Positions 12,965 through 25,808 of a DNA stretch of 64,000 nucleotides are shown here, piece after piece. The position numbers and the translations under genes were made by a program. The notes under the pieces were generated by a model, which ran no database searches, was not told the DNA's origin, and saw only the letters and a program-made list of their open reading frames with translations. The stretch is from Gnetum montanum (lineage: Eukaryota; Streptophyta; Gnetopsida; Gnetales; Gnetaceae), in assembly GCA_015680685.1 (NCBI GenBank), contig MNCI01004619.1, positions 49,461-113,460 on the forward strand, in the 5' to 3' direction. The stretch's first letter is position 1. The number at the start of each line of letters is the position of its first letter.

Positions 12965-14742
12965 TTTAACATGTAACTATAGAGGATTGGGAACCCCCTA
13001 TAAAAATATAGTGTTTAAAGACTTAACTTCTTATCATAAAGGTGATTATATATTCTCATTGGAAATAAATTTGAAGGATTGCGAAATTAAAAAATGACCT
13101 AGAATAACTATAACTTGTTAAAACTAGATGTCATGAAAAGAAATGAGGTCTTGTGATCCTCTCAAGAATATCTTTTCGTGAAATTGAGATGTGTCAAAAC
13201 TTCATTGTTGTTAAATATATGGAGTATAGCTTCATATTGGCAAATTTATACAAGCAATATAATCCAAGTGACATGCTAAGAATAATATAGAAAATCTTGT
13301 TCAAGTTCTTTACATATAGTCCTAAGATTATGATAGGAGATTTTAATCAAATAATATTTCCTTCTAAAAAGAGTAGAAAGAAGGCATAGAATCAAAATAA
13401 TATGAAGGAATTCTAATAAATTCTCCTTAATTTTGATTGTATGGACATTGATCTTCTTAGGTGCAAGTTCATATGGTCTATTTATTAGACTGGGTTAACC
13501 ATTATACAATAGAAAATTGATAAAGGTGTGGTTAATCAATAGGAAATTTCAACTACTAAATTAGAGCCTCAGGCTCTTCCAAACTATGTCTTTGACCACT
13601 TACCTTTGTTAATGTAATTGGAATAAAAGAAAATCTCCCACCAAATATTTGTTTAAAATTTAAAGATCTTAGTTGGAAAGAAAAATCCTTAAGGAAATTG
13701 TTAAAAATCTTTAGAAGGATTATGTTTATTGTTATGACATTCCATATTAATTTATATTTAGAGTTAATGCTGTCAAGAAGGTTCTTTGGTGTTGGATCAT
13801 CAAGGATAGAAATCAATTTCATTAAGAGCAGAACCATGTAATTAAAAGACTCCAAATGATTCAACAAGGTTTAAATGAACTAAGGTCATTGTTAAAGGAA
13901 ATCCATAGTCTACAAAATTTGCAAAATATTTATACTAAAAGGAAATCATATTGAAAAAAAATTATCTAGAGTGAAGTGGCTAAAAGATGAAGATTGCCTT
14001 ACCTAGTTATTCTTTCAAAAAGCCAACAAACACACACAAGCGAACAAGATCCGATAACTTATTGTTGATAAGATGTTTACATTTGATAGGGATAAAACTT
14101 GCTAATTCATTGTCAATCATCTTTATAGTAGATGATGGATGAACATTACAATGATATTTTTGTGAACATTTAATATAGATCCACAATGGAACATAATGTT
14201 ATACTTTTGTCGAATGTCTCTAAAGAGGAAGTTTGGAATGCTATTGCATCCATGCAAGATAATAAAGCTTCATGATTAGATGGCTGTCTTGTGAAATTTT
14301 TCAAAAAAAAATTTCACATCCTTGAAGAAAACATTATTTAGATAGCTTACCAAATGCTATGTTTTATTAGAATTCTACTAGAACTAAATTCCAACATGAT
14401 TTTCTTAATCCCAAAGAAAGAGTATGTCGTACTTTCTAAACATTATAGACCAATCTCAATGTGCAATGTTATTTATAGGATTTTTAATAAAATTATTACA
14501 AGAAGACTATCTAGGATTATCCTAGACATCATATTGAAGAATAAAGTAGACTTTATATAAGGTAAATATATTCAAGACCAAATTATCCATAAAGCTCATC
14601 CATCCTTATGAAAACTATAACTTTCTAGCTATGCTTATAAAATGGATATTTCTATGACTTATGACTTCATCAGTTTGGTGATAATTAGGAAAATCCTAAA
14701 TGAAAAATAATTTGATGAGAAGTTTGTTGACTTCATCAGTAG
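12965..14742 (+). pseudogene. LINE (L1-type) remnant: endonuclease and reverse transcriptase
   Basis: The frame near 12970 reads CNYRGLGTPYK, close to the NCRGLG start of plant LINE endonucleases. GDFNQIIFPS near 13338-13367 is the conserved GDFN block of the same domain. The RT part includes LIPKKE followed by KHYRPISMCNVIYRIFNKII at 14401-14500, the hallmark of plant LINE RT, then KMDISMTYDF near 14640. Many stops and frame changes. The copy is cut at about 14742, where LTR H begins, so the catalytic FADD region, RNase H and tail are missing. Clearly dead. Confidence 0.75.
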
Positions 14743-15353
14743 TACCTAGTCCTTGTGACACACATCTCTATCACAACTAGAGGCAATAATAGAGCTTTGA
14801 AGGCATGTGACTCATAGCTCATTGTAGCCCTCTAAGCTTAATTGGTCATTAGATCATTGGAATTTAATTATATGACCATTGAAAATGGCTCATGGAGATT
14901 GCTAATCGTAGTCACTAGCAATGGTCAATTGGCTTCCTCATTCTCCATAGGACTATAGGATGCAACCTTATGTAGTTCACACCCCAGGTCAAAGCTGTTA
15001 GTCAACCATTATTCTAGCCATCAACTAAAGCCATTTCAACACCAAATAAAAGTTGGATTATAAGGCATTCACAAAAAGAAAAAGAAGGAGAAGAAGAGAA
15101 TAGTAGATATAAAGAAGAGATTTTTAGAATAGATATAGATATTTTGAGTGAGTTAGAATTGGTTTATTGAAGTGTATTTGACTGACATTAAAGATTATTG
15201 AGTAATAAGATAGTTTTCTTTCTTTCTTAAAAGTGAATTCATGTTGCATGTTATTCACCATAATTCTAATAATTAACCCCAAGTAACCCATGGTCCTTTG
15301 TTTGATTTAACTTCCACAATTCTATAGCACAAGAATGTAAGAAATAGGTAACA
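14743..15353 (+). repeat. LTR H, copy 1 (5' truncated)
   Basis: Aligns with 17940-18549. Shared blocks are CACAACTAGAGGCAAT, ATGGCTCATG, ATAAGGCATTCAC and TTGAGTAATAAGATAG. It ends TAACA, which mirrors the TGTTA start of copy 2. The first 390 bases or so present in copy 2 are missing, and the copy begins directly at the LINE boundary. Confidence 0.65.
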
Positions 15354-17547
15354 TTTTGACACCATTGTGATAGCCATGGATTATGATGATATTCTATTAA
15401 ATTTAAACTTTATGTAATTTCTAATTTTTGTTTAATTATTCTATGTATGCGTCCTAATCAATCTTCCAATTTTTTTATGTTAGAATTATTAAAATTTTAA
15501 GTGACATTAATTAATTTATAAAAGTTTTTTCTTGATTTGGAAATAATGATGATTGATGAAACACTTAATAAAACTCAACGATTCTTTCAGCAGATTCTTG
15601 TTTTTCTTTTTCTTTTGTTTTTACCTTCATTTTCTTTTCTAATTGATATTTCTTTATAGGTTTATGTTTTGAATCATGGGAAAGATTAAAGATTGATTCA
15701 TGATATGGCACCATCTTCATACATATCCAAGAGAAGGACTTAAAAGATTTTGATATTGTTAAAAGAGTCATCTTCATCAAGGAATTCAAGAAGTCAACAA
15801 GGGAAAAGTTTATTAAGACAAGAAGAACCTCCAATTTCACAAGTAGATCCATAAACTCTAACAAGTATAGGCACTAGGGTGAATATAGTTGATAAATTTA
15901 ATACCCCAATTACCCTAACTACTAGTGGAACTTAGTTTTTAGTCCTATTTTCTTATTTTGTCCAACCTAAATAAATTTCCATGATTATCAGTATGCCTAC
16001 TAAATTTAGATTTGGGACATTAGTTTTAAATTCTATGAGTCAATTGGATTCTACTTCACCCATACAATCTTCCTTGTTCCTAACCACAAAAATGGTTGAT
16101 CCATCATCTTTTAATCAATCTTCCCCTCTAAAAGTTAGCACTATGTACTATACTCCCAATAATCCCTCTAATTTTTTTCATCAGCAAAAATTACATCAAT
16201 AACATCTACAAGACACTCATCAAACCTTATTGAATGCTTTGACATAGGCTACCCAAAATACACGACCACTTTTGTCTAATCAAGTAGTCTCTCATACTCT
16301 CCCCATTTCAACACAAGTTCCTATCACATTAACTATTTCTCCTACCATTTCTCAATTTAGGTGACCTTTGATTTATATCAATTATCGTAATGATGCTCAG
16401 GTTCTTGAGATGTAGGAAAGTGAATTGGTAGCATTTTGTAGTGGCATCTTCAAAGAGGAAAACTCAATTGATTGAGCTTTTTCTTGAAGTTGTGATGGAT
16501 AAGACAGTGTGGTACTATAAGAACCTTTCTTTGGAGAGGAGGGTTTTTGCTAGGGTAGTGATGATGAACATCCTAGGTAGTTTCCACTTCATGCATGTCA
16601 TGTCATTTGACATGCTAATTTTGAGTGACTTGTAGGATCCTTGTACTCTCAACTATTCATTTATTATTTTGTCAAAGATGGAGTTGATGGTTTGAGATAC
16701 TAATGGGGTTCCTCTCCCATCGATCATCTTAGCATTATATCAGCATTTCTAGATTCAATCACTAGCCCTATTGATCAAGGAGATTATTTCTTAGGAAAAA
16801 GACTAGTTTGTAAGTTTGGAGTGCACTTTCTACACTCAGTGGTTGTCCCAAACATAGTATGATAAGGCTAGATGGATCCCTAACCCACATATCCCTAGTG
16901 ATGAGAGCAAGACTTCTTGGAAGACCTATTATGTGAAGGAGCAGTAGTAGCAGTTCTAGTAGCATGGCATAGTATATGATGATCAAGCTTCAGTAGGATC
17001 CAAAGCACATATTATGGCATGTTTAGATGCATTGCAAGCCAATCTCCTTACACATTGTGACAAAATTAAGACTCTTTTACATGCTTGATGTGATCAACTA
17101 GAGAGGAGGTAATATTAGCTAGCCTCCAATGTGGAGCTTCTTGGTTGTCACATGTTTTTCAAATTGAGGAAGATGCAACATTCTTGCAATCCTCTAGAGG
17201 TTGGTAAGTAGGTGGATCTGAAGTTTGTATCGATGGGCTCACCTATCACTGACAACAAGCATGCAAGGCCATCTAGCCTTATGGATGAAGTGGATGATGA
17301 GGTGATTGAGAAGGATTTCATGAATGATAAGCCTGTATAGTGGATGGCTCAACTCCTCAAGCTTGAGCATTTTATCCCCTTCTTCCTCTATTCCTTCTCT
17401 TCTTCTTCTTCTTTTTTTGTGTATACTCATGAGACATTATAATATATGTTGATCTTATGCTATGTTTTATTTATTATGTTAGTCATTAATTCAAGTGCAT
17501 TCTTCCACTCTCTTTTATCATGATAATAAAGTGCTAGTTTGGGGCTA
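15354..17547 (+). pseudogene. Internal region of LTR element H with gag-like remnant
   Basis: A Ser/Pro/Thr-rich frame at 15981-16202 is followed by 16441-16635, where LIELFLEVVMDKTVWYYKNL resembles the Gypsy gag stretch (Leu-Phe ... Ala-x-Trp-Tyr-x-x-Leu). No protease, RT or integrase is visible. The internal part is only about 2.2 kb, so the element was non-autonomous or has lost pol. A polypurine tract (TTTGGGG near 17538) precedes LTR copy 2. Confidence 0.45.
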
Positions 17548-18549
17548 TGTTAGGATGTGAAGTAATGCCCCTTTTAACTTAATTTCTCAAGTGTTCTGAT
17601 AAGGGATAGGTATTTGTGACCTCATGTGGGATGTAGCTACTTACAGTTTGTAGTCACAAGGATAGGAGTTGGACCTCAAATCATGAGAATGATCCTGAAC
17701 TTTAGAAGGAAGAGTATCCATCCCACAATAGTTGAAAAGGAAGTTTAAAATAAGGAAGGAACAAGAAACAAGTGAATTTAGCTAGAAATAGAGATTGGGT
17801 ATCACATGGAGGTTTGATTCAAGTTTGGTAAGATACTATGAGCTTATGTGATTCACAATAGCTGGTAGTCCATATAATTTCACTAGCTATGACACTTAGC
17901 CCATCATAGTTTATTTCTAAATAGAATTGACAATTCATCAGTGCAAGTCCCTACGACACACCTCTTCCACAACTAGAGGCAATCATATAGCTACAAAGGC
18001 ATGCAACTTGTAGTCCATCATAGCCCTCTAAGCCGAACTAGTCATTAGACCATTAGGATTTAATTATCTTACCATTGGAAATGGCTCATGAAGATTTCTT
18101 GTCATAGTCACTAGCAGTGGTCAACTGGCTTCATCATTCTTCATTGGACTACAGGATGCAACCTTGTGTGGTTCACATCCCAAGTCATATCCATTAGTTG
18201 GACATTATTTTGACCATCAACTAAAGTTAGTTTAACACCAAATCAAAGTGAGATTATAAGGCATTCACCAAATTAAGAAGAATAAGAAGAAGAGAATAGG
18301 AAGTATATAAAAGAAATTTTTATAAGAAATATACAAATTTAGAGAGAATTGGAATTGTTTTATTGAATTCTATTTTATTAGTATTAGAGATTCTTGAGTA
18401 ATAAGATAGCTATTTTTCTTGCTTAAGACTACATCCATATTGTGCATTCTTCACCATAATTCTAATAATTAATCCCACGTAACCTATGGTCCTTCATTTG
18501 ATTTAACTTCCGTAATTCTTCAACACAAAATTGTAAGAAATAAGCAACA
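17548..18549 (+). repeat. LTR H, copy 2 (3' LTR)
   Basis: About 1.0 kb, beginning TGTTAGGATG after a G-rich purine tract and ending near CAACA. Its last 610 bases match 14743-15353. TGTTA...TAACA ends are typical of plant LTR elements. Confidence 0.65.
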
Positions 18550-19399
18550 TATATAACAAAGATAGGTAAAATATCATACTCCTAACCTAGACCTAGAAAG
18601 AAATTATAAAAGAAAGAAATTTTCAAAGGAAAGAAGGTAAAAAAAAGTGAGACCCTAGTTGTTCAACTAGAAAATGTTTATGTTTATCATATAATTAATA
18701 AGCTCTGATGACATACAAATTATAGCAATTATAAAATAAGCTAAAAATCCAAGAAGATTTAAAGTATGTCTAAGTTCTTGCTTGAAACCTAACATAATAT
18801 AGAAAGATAAGTTTGAAAAATAATATAAATATTAAGAAAAATATATCTTATAATAAGCTTTATTAAGAGATCTAACATATAAGTTAAAAGTCATATTGTC
18901 AAATATATATAAGTGAAAGAATTGTATATCACAATGATTTTCAAATGTTTAGAAGCTTTTATGTATGATAAAAAATAAATATAACAACTATAATATTTTG
19001 ATTGGCTCTTTTTTTTAGCAAATCTAATTTTTAGTGAATCTAATATTTCTCTAGGAAATCTATTTGGAATTATATGCAATGCTATCAAATTCAATAGCTG
19101 ATCCTTCAAGCGGATCCACTACTTCTTTTCCATTCTATAAGTTACTTGATCATTTATATATATTTATTACTCAAGAAATTTTTAGAAGGTATGTTTTCAT
19201 GTAAATTATATGTTATTTTTCTCATTTCTTAAGTTTTTGGAGTCTCTTAAATCTAGTTTAGAAATAGTGAGGATTGGATGCTATCCATGCATGTTGTTTG
19301 TTAAACTCATTTTTCGGTAGAATTTGTTGATTTGGAAATAGTTTCTAAGATCCTTGATATTGGTGTTTTCAATCATCATTATGCTTTACTAATTATTTG
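18550..19399. other. No gene seen; AT-rich flank of a LINE fragment
   Basis: No domain recognised. The second half may be the start of the LINE ORF1-like frame annotated next. Confidence 0.35.
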
Positions 19400-19803
19400 A
19401 GAAGTTTACTTCCTTTTTAAATAAAGAATCTTCTAAATTTTGAAAGATTCCTTGTTTTGTTGAATTGTCAAATCTTCCATTGATTTTTGAAAAAGTTAAA
19501 AGTGATATTGTCTCTTGAATTAGGTCAATCGAGCATTTTGAAATTCTAGCTACAACTAATGGTTTTTGTAGAATTCAGTATATGATTGAGGTGGATCTTT
19601 ATTTCCTTAAGAGAGAAATTATTTTACATACTATTAGAATTAATTATATGCAAAAGATTATTTATTACAATCTTGTAAAGTCATGTTACTATTTTCATGA
19701 AGACATTCATATGTTTGATTCATTTCCTTTTATGCTTCAAAAAATTCTATGTAAGCATATTAGCATCAAGCTACTACAAATACTACTAAGGCTTTTTCTA
19801 TAA
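19400..19803 (+). pseudogene. LINE ORF1-like remnant (DUF4283 type)
   Basis: In frame with stops, the sequence reads VELSNLPLIFEK, then FCRIQYMIEVDLYFLKREI, then CYYFHEDIHMFDSFP. The spacing resembles plant LINE ORF1: a (V/W)(V/E)LPNLPL block, an RIxVEIDL block, and a degraded CCHC knuckle in which several cysteines are replaced. It lacks the RNA-binding knuckle residues and is dead. Alternative: chance resemblance in AT-rich sequence. Confidence 0.4.
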
Positions 19804-20084
19804 ATATTGTAGATCCTAATAATGTTTTTTTTTATAGATGAAAAAAATCCTTCAACGATTTCTTCTACTAATGTTTCAATAGTTAGGATATCTTTTCTTT
19901 TACTATTTTTTAACAAAATATATTTTTGAGAAAGATTTTAATCAAAGCAATTTCACAAAATTATTTACTAAGGAAATATAAATATTGGTTCCTAAGATCT
20001 TACAAAAGCCTACTATTGATTCAAATGATTTTAAAATGGTTCTTCATAGTAAAAAAATATCAAGTAAGTCTATCTATTAGTAAT

Positions 20085-20757
20085 GAGTCATAACCAACTA
20101 CATCAATGCAGTCTTGTCGACGTATCCCCATCGATGCATGGTGATATGCATTGATGCAAATGTGTTGGTGTTGATGTAGGTGTAGCCTATATAAATGCAT
20201 GTACCAACTGCATTTATGGCATCTTTTGTCAGTAGCATAAGGAAGCCCTTGTAGTGTGTCTTTCCTAGAGTTAGAATATTTTTCTTTGAGTGCTCATAGT
20301 GTGAGTAAAAGATATTGTATGAAAATTTATTTGAGTTCCATGTACTTGAAACCATTGGTGTGAATGGTAATAATGTTGAGATTTCTAGTATTCATTGTAC
20401 CACTTGGATTAGCTCAATCTTCCTTACCAGCACTTTATTTTTCATGCATTTTATATTCCAAATCATAGATACTTAATGTAATTAACCATGAACACATAAG
20501 TATGACCACTTCGAGCATAAGGTATTTCACTTAGTAATCCTAGTAGTGACCATTTGGTATGCCTAGTAATCACCACTTGGTAACCTAGTAGGGTTTATAT
20601 GAGTTTAGGATGTGTGAGGCAAGTAAGAGTAACTACTTATGTTAGGGTAGGTAGCCTTTAGAATAGTTAGGTAGTTAAAATAATTAATCATTAAATATTC
20701 ATTTTCTCATATAGAACTTATGAAAAAAAACATAAATAATATAAATAAAAAATATCA
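20085..20757 (+). repeat. LTR of Tat/Athila-like Gypsy (copy A, truncated at both ends)
   Basis: Aligns closely with 36226-36874, including CATCGATGCATGG, GGTGTAGCCTATATAAATGC, TCTTTCCTAGAG, TATGACCACTT and TTTAGAATAGTTAGGTAGTT. It begins at the palindrome cluster, so upstream U3 is missing, and it stops before the LTR 3' end and primer-binding site: at 20758 the sequence jumps straight into gag. Relative to the copy at 59005-61033, about 1.2 kb of LTR end and leader have been lost. TATA box at 20188-20195. Confidence 0.7.
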
Positions 20758-22150
20758 TTAAGAAAGAAGAAATTGGTATCAATTCTCAGAACTAGAATCC
20801 ACTCTCTAATGAAGTACTATGTTAGAACTTTTCAATGATAAGTATCCAACTTACTCCATATTGTCTAACTTACAGAGGCAGATCCAAGGATGGAATCAAG
20901 GAAATCTTGAGTCCTTGGATGTGGCCCTAGCTAGGTACTACTCTTTATTACATCGATGCCTTGGCCATGGGTATTCCCATTGAGAACAACTTTTTCATAT
21001 TATAGATGGGCTTAGAAATGAAATAAGGAAAATTCTTGGGGTTTATGCCCAGGGATGACTTTCGAAGATGCAAGTCCATTAGATTCAAAGGCTAATTGAT
21101 CAGGTGACTAAAGAAGAAGGGGAGCTAAAAAAGTGTAAAAGTGAAAAGGAGTATAATAGGGACTCCTCCATTCATAAAAGGGAGGTATGTTTCTATGAAT
21201 CAAACAAGGAGGCTCCACTTGATGAAGTCATGTAAAGAAATATCTTGCTAATACAAAAATCTATAATTAAGATATTAGCTAAGATAGATAAAATGTGGGA
21301 CTCCTTGGATGAGAAGTTTCAAATAGCTCTAAAAATTGCAAAGGAACGAACAGACCAAGGAAGTATTGGTTAAGAAAGAAGGAAGAAGAAGGACATAGAG
21401 TAGGATTATTCTAAGAAAAAGGGTAAGGCTATAGTCATTGAAGAGGTTGTAGGTTCTCAAATACATGAAGATGGCTATGAAACTAGCTAATATGAACATC
21501 CTAAGGGATGTTTCCCAGTGATGTCACATTTGCAAGATTCTGGGATGTATGCATTGAATTCCAAGTTTGCAAAGAGGCAAGCACCTAAATGGTTGTCTTA
21601 TCTGTAAAGCAACTATAGGTAGCAGTTTCACTAATTAATGTACTATCCTAGTGGAGAACCTCCTCAACCTGAGGAGTAGTATAATAGTGGCAACATCCAC
21701 AGTCATGCAGGATGCTACCACCATGGCAGTAGTATCCCTACTGACAACTAGATCCTTATGGATATCACATCTAACAACTTGTGTCCCCGTGTGACTCCTC
21801 TAGTCATGCTTCCTTTCCTTACCATCATTACCCTCCAGAATATTATAGAGCACCTTCTCCAAGGAAGGAGTTCCCTTTTCCTTTTCATCCTCCACATCAT
21901 CTGTTAGCTCTTGCACCATAACCAACTACACCCTTACCACCTATTCCATCCATGTAGGGTTAAATTCTATCACAATGATAGTAAAGAAATGTCATGAGGA
22001 TGGAAAATCTATAACTAGTTATCCATTGGAGTGGTTTAGAACCAAAGTCTCGCAAGAGACCATGTTTTAGAACCAATAGTCCCAGAAAACCCTTGCAAGA
22101 AGACATGGTTGTTAATACTGTCATCTCTACCTCTAACAATACCATCAAGC
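20758..22150 (+). pseudogene. Gypsy gag (copy A)
   Basis: Homologous to 61033-62340 in the right-hand copy. Both contain a stretch describing ARYY..LHRCLGHGYS followed by an EEP/RK-LGV-ML-like segment, then a basic linker and a Pro/Tyr/His-rich tail (about 21640-21960). Frame is interrupted by many stops. Capsid/nucleocapsid role is from family knowledge; no intact zinc knuckle was found. Confidence 0.6.
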
Positions 22151-22189
22151 TACCTTCACACCAAAAGTCCTACAACATTCAGACTATTA

Positions 22190-22560
22190 TGTTGATCCAT
22201 TGGTCACCTTCCTAAGAAATTATTTGATCTTGGAAGTCCTCTCATTTATGTACAAATTATAGGGAATGAACCATGTAAGGCTATATTACACTCAGGTTGT
22301 AAGATAAACTTAATCTAGTAAGAAATGTATAAGACCTAGAACCTACCTCCTATGAAGAAGAGCAATATTAGACTTGAGTTGGTAGACCAATCCATCATTG
22401 TTTTTCTGGGGCTAGTGGATGACATTATGACCACCATCTTTAGGTTATCTTATCATGTTGATTTCCTTATGATCCATGTGGAAAATTGTAAGGGGGACTT
22501 CTTTATGATCATGGGAAGGATATGGTTGAGCACTGGTGATGCTAGAATGGGGATTTGATA
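22190..22560 (+). pseudogene. Gypsy aspartic protease domain (copy A)
   Basis: The frame reads NEPCKAILHSGCKINLI, where family members have the catalytic DT/SG triad (the right-hand copy reads ALLDLGSRVNII). It continues to DFLMIHVENCKGDFFMIMGR, then W and STGDA, the protease flap and ILGRxWL end. The catalytic Asp is replaced by His, so this copy is inactive. It leads to the RT segment after a linker. Confidence 0.65.
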
Positions 22561-23239
22561 CCTTTCCTTGAAAATATTCAAGGAAAAAAAATTTAGCAAA
22601 GTGAAGAAGAAGAGATTCCCATAAATTACATTTAGTGACATAGGGTGTCATAGCATGTAGAAACTATGGATGATCAAAGATACATCAATTCAAGTATGTA
22701 ATCAGTGTGCTAAAATAACAATTATTCAAAGATGCTAGTATGTAGTAGACATAAAATAAGAGGGTACTCAGTGGCTAATAACATGTCATCAAGCCAAATC
22801 CACCATATGCATGAAATCATTAGAGATCCTCACTAGCACTTATATTAAAAACATGAAAAAAATGGAGCAACTCCATTGCTACCTCTCCAACACATAAAGC
22901 GACATGGATTGGGGAGAGTTAGAGAGCCCTAATCAATTTAAACAAGAGCCCCTTCAACTAAAGGCTTTATCAACAACTATGTAATATGCTTTCTCACCAA
23001 TGGTAAGCTAGCAATAATCAATGATAGTATTTTTCTAGAATAAAAATAGAAATTGTTAAAGATGGTGCACAAATGGCCAGTAGCCTTTGCTTACTTATAT
23101 CATGAATTTATAGGAATTGATCTATGGATATGCCAACATTGCATCTATATAGACTCCTCCATTAAGCTAAAGAGGCAATCAAAATAAAAATTAAATTCCA
23201 AATTAAAGTAGGTTGCTAAAGAGGAGGTTGAAAAAAATC

Positions 23240-24010
23240 CTCAGGGCTAGGTTCATCTACTTGATTACGAATAGTGAATGAGTTAGCCCACCCATTATTT
23301 TATTTAAGAAAAAGGAGAGATGGAGAGTCTGTATAGACTTTTAGCTATTGAACATGGAAACCTTCAAGGATCACTTTTCATTGCCATTTTTTGATTAAGT
23401 ATTGGACACAATAGTAAGGCATTACTATTACAACTTTCTAGATGGTTATAATGGCTATAACCAAATTCAGATTGCACTGGAAGATTAGGTAAGAATTACA
23501 TTCATAAGTTCCTAGGGAACTTTTACATATAGAAAGATGTGATTTAGCCTATGCATTGCTCCCACTACATTTCAATTCTTAGTTGTCAATATCTTTTAGT
23601 GGCAAATTGGTAGTAGGATAAAAGTCTTCATGAATGACTTCTCTACCTATGGTGCTACATTTGAGCAAGTCTTATACCATCTTAAGAAAGTGCTTTAAAT
23701 ATGTGTGAAGACTAACTTAAAGCTCATCTAGTAGAAAGTACACCTGATGGTCCAACAAGGTATTATGCTAGGACATAGAATTTTAAGCAAAGGGATCAAG
23801 GTGAACCAAGAAAAGGTACGGGTCATCCAAGGAATCACCGAGCAACCCAAAATGGTCAAAGATTTAAGGCCACTTCTTGGTCATACTAGTTATTACATGT
23901 GCTTCATTGAGGATTTCTTAAAAATTACTAAATTGTTTGTGGAGCTAACAAAGAAGGATGCACCTTTCACTTGGACTAGGAAATGCAAGAATGCATTTTA
24001 ACAATTAAAG
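23240..24010 (+). pseudogene. Gypsy reverse transcriptase (copy A)
   Basis: Recognisable blocks include RVCIDF (motif 2), then LLNMETFKDHFSLPF, then YNFLDGYNGYNQIQIALED (the LDxxSGYxQI block) and VFMNDFSTYGATFEQVLYHL at the catalytic YxDD position. The catalytic pair reads ND instead of DD, and several stops interrupt the frame. The 23747-24001 ORF carries the thumb: GHRILSKGIKVNQEKVRVIQ and LLGHTSYYMCFIEDF. Paired with 63470-64000, which keeps DD at the same place. Confidence 0.85.
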
Positions 24011-24600
24011 TAGAAGCTAGTGGAAACTCGAATTCTATGTGCTCATGATCGGTTCAAACCATTTCACATTATGACATTTGCATCCAACTATACTTTTGGA
24101 AGCATGCTTACACAATTTGATGATAAAAAATGTCTTTACTATATTCATTGTGCAAGATGAAGAATTTTGGAGGCATAATTGAACTATATTATCATGGAGA
24201 AGAAGCTCATTATAGTGGTATAAGTTGTAGAAAAATTCAGGCACTATGTGCTTGGATATCAAGTTTTTGTTCACACAGATCACAACACTATCTTATTCCT
24301 CATGAACAAATCAATAGTAAGCCCTTGTATTATACAATTATAAGTAATTCTATACGAGTTTGATCTTACCATGGGGGATAGAAAGGGAACCAAGAACATG
24401 ATTACTGACCACTTCTCTTGGTTATTATGGGACAACATAAAGGATGAGGGGCTTTTATTTGACAAATTTTCAAATGAACTCCTCTTTTTCAAAACTGTTA
24501 AAATGCAAAGTCCTAAATATATTGATTGGTACAAGGACTTCCTCTCCTATCTACTCACTCAGGAGATGCCACAAGGATGGAATATCATGAAGAAATAATA
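24010..24600 (+). pseudogene. Gypsy RNase H (copy A)
   Basis: Begins with PFHIMTFASNYTFGSMLTQF, equivalent to the first catalytic block of RNase H, where Asp is replaced. It continues through a frame shift near 24160 to VFVHTDHNT-like sequence around 24270, and ends at DHFSWL near 24409, equivalent to the HVSGKxNxxADxLSRL end. Degenerate and inactive. Confidence 0.6.
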
Positions 24601-25800
24601 GTTTCTTCACCAAGCCAAACACTACATGGAAATCAAGGATAACTTTTACAAGATTTATGGTGATGGCTTGGTACGATAATGTGTGCCCAACAATGATCAT
24701 CTTTAAATCCTCTAGGATGCTCATGGAGATTCATATGGATTCCATTACACTAGGATTAGAAAAACCATTAAAATTATAATGGTAGAATATTACTAGCCAA
24801 CCATCTTTAGGGATGTTCATTAGTTCTCCTATTCATGTGAATGTTACCAACAAGATGAAGGGATGACTATATAGATGAAATATTTCCAATAGTGGATTCA
24901 ACCATAGGAGCCTTTCGATCTCTAGGTTATTGATTTCATGGAACCTATCAATCCCATGTCTAATGGAAAGGCATACATCATTGTAGCAGTTCACTACAAC
25001 ACTAAATGGGCTAAAGTTATCATTGTCACCGATTCTTTGTCCTTTATAGTGGCACGGTTTATATAATAGAATGTGGTAAATAATTTTGGTATGTCAAGGG
25101 TACTTATTTTTGACAATAGAACATATTTTACAAGTGTAACTTTTTGGAAATTTATGCAATACTTGGGGGTGAAATATAAGCTGACTCCGTACCATCCTCA
25201 AGCTAATGGTCAAGTAGAAGTTACAAATAGGAAGATAACTAAGATACTAGCAAGCACTATTAGTAAATATAGGAAAGATTGGAGCACAAAAATTAATGAT
25301 TCTATTTGGGCTTATCAATCAACTTGGAAACTTCATATTGGTTATTCCCCTTATGAGTTAGTGTACAAAAAAATAACAACTCTTCCAATCCAAGTAGAGA
25401 TCTATACACTTTCAATGGCTTGTGAACTTGACCTTGATCTAAGTCTAGCACAAAGAGAATAATTAATGACATTGAATGTGCTAGACAAAAACCAATTAGT
25501 AGCCTTGTCTATGAAAAAAGTGCATAAGGCACATACCAAAAAACATCATGACTTAAGAATAAGGAAAGTTAAATTCCAACCAAAAGATAAGGTTCTTTAT
25601 TGGAATCCCATGCACGTACCAAAATGTGAAAAATTTTAGACACTATGGAAAGGACCTTATATTATTCATGCAACATTTTCTTCTTGGACCATAATAATTT
25701 ACCATCCTTCTAGCCTACATAAATAGTTACTAATCAACATTTAACAAGTAAAACCTTTTGTTGAACCAAGGGTACACTAACTTGGATACTGCAACCAATG
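24600..25800 (+). pseudogene. Gypsy integrase (copy A)
   Basis: The upstream part (24600-25070) holds the zinc-binding HHCC region and the first catalytic Asp, with stops. The best-preserved stretch is the 129-residue frame 25073-25462: RVLIFDNRTYFTSVTFWKF (second catalytic Asp), then LTPYHPQANGQVEVTNR (catalytic Glu), then IWAYQSTWK and GYSPYELVY. After 25463 the C-terminal domain continues with stops to about 25760. The nested Copia-like element begins at about 25809. Confidence 0.85.
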
Positions 25801-25808
25801 GATAATTA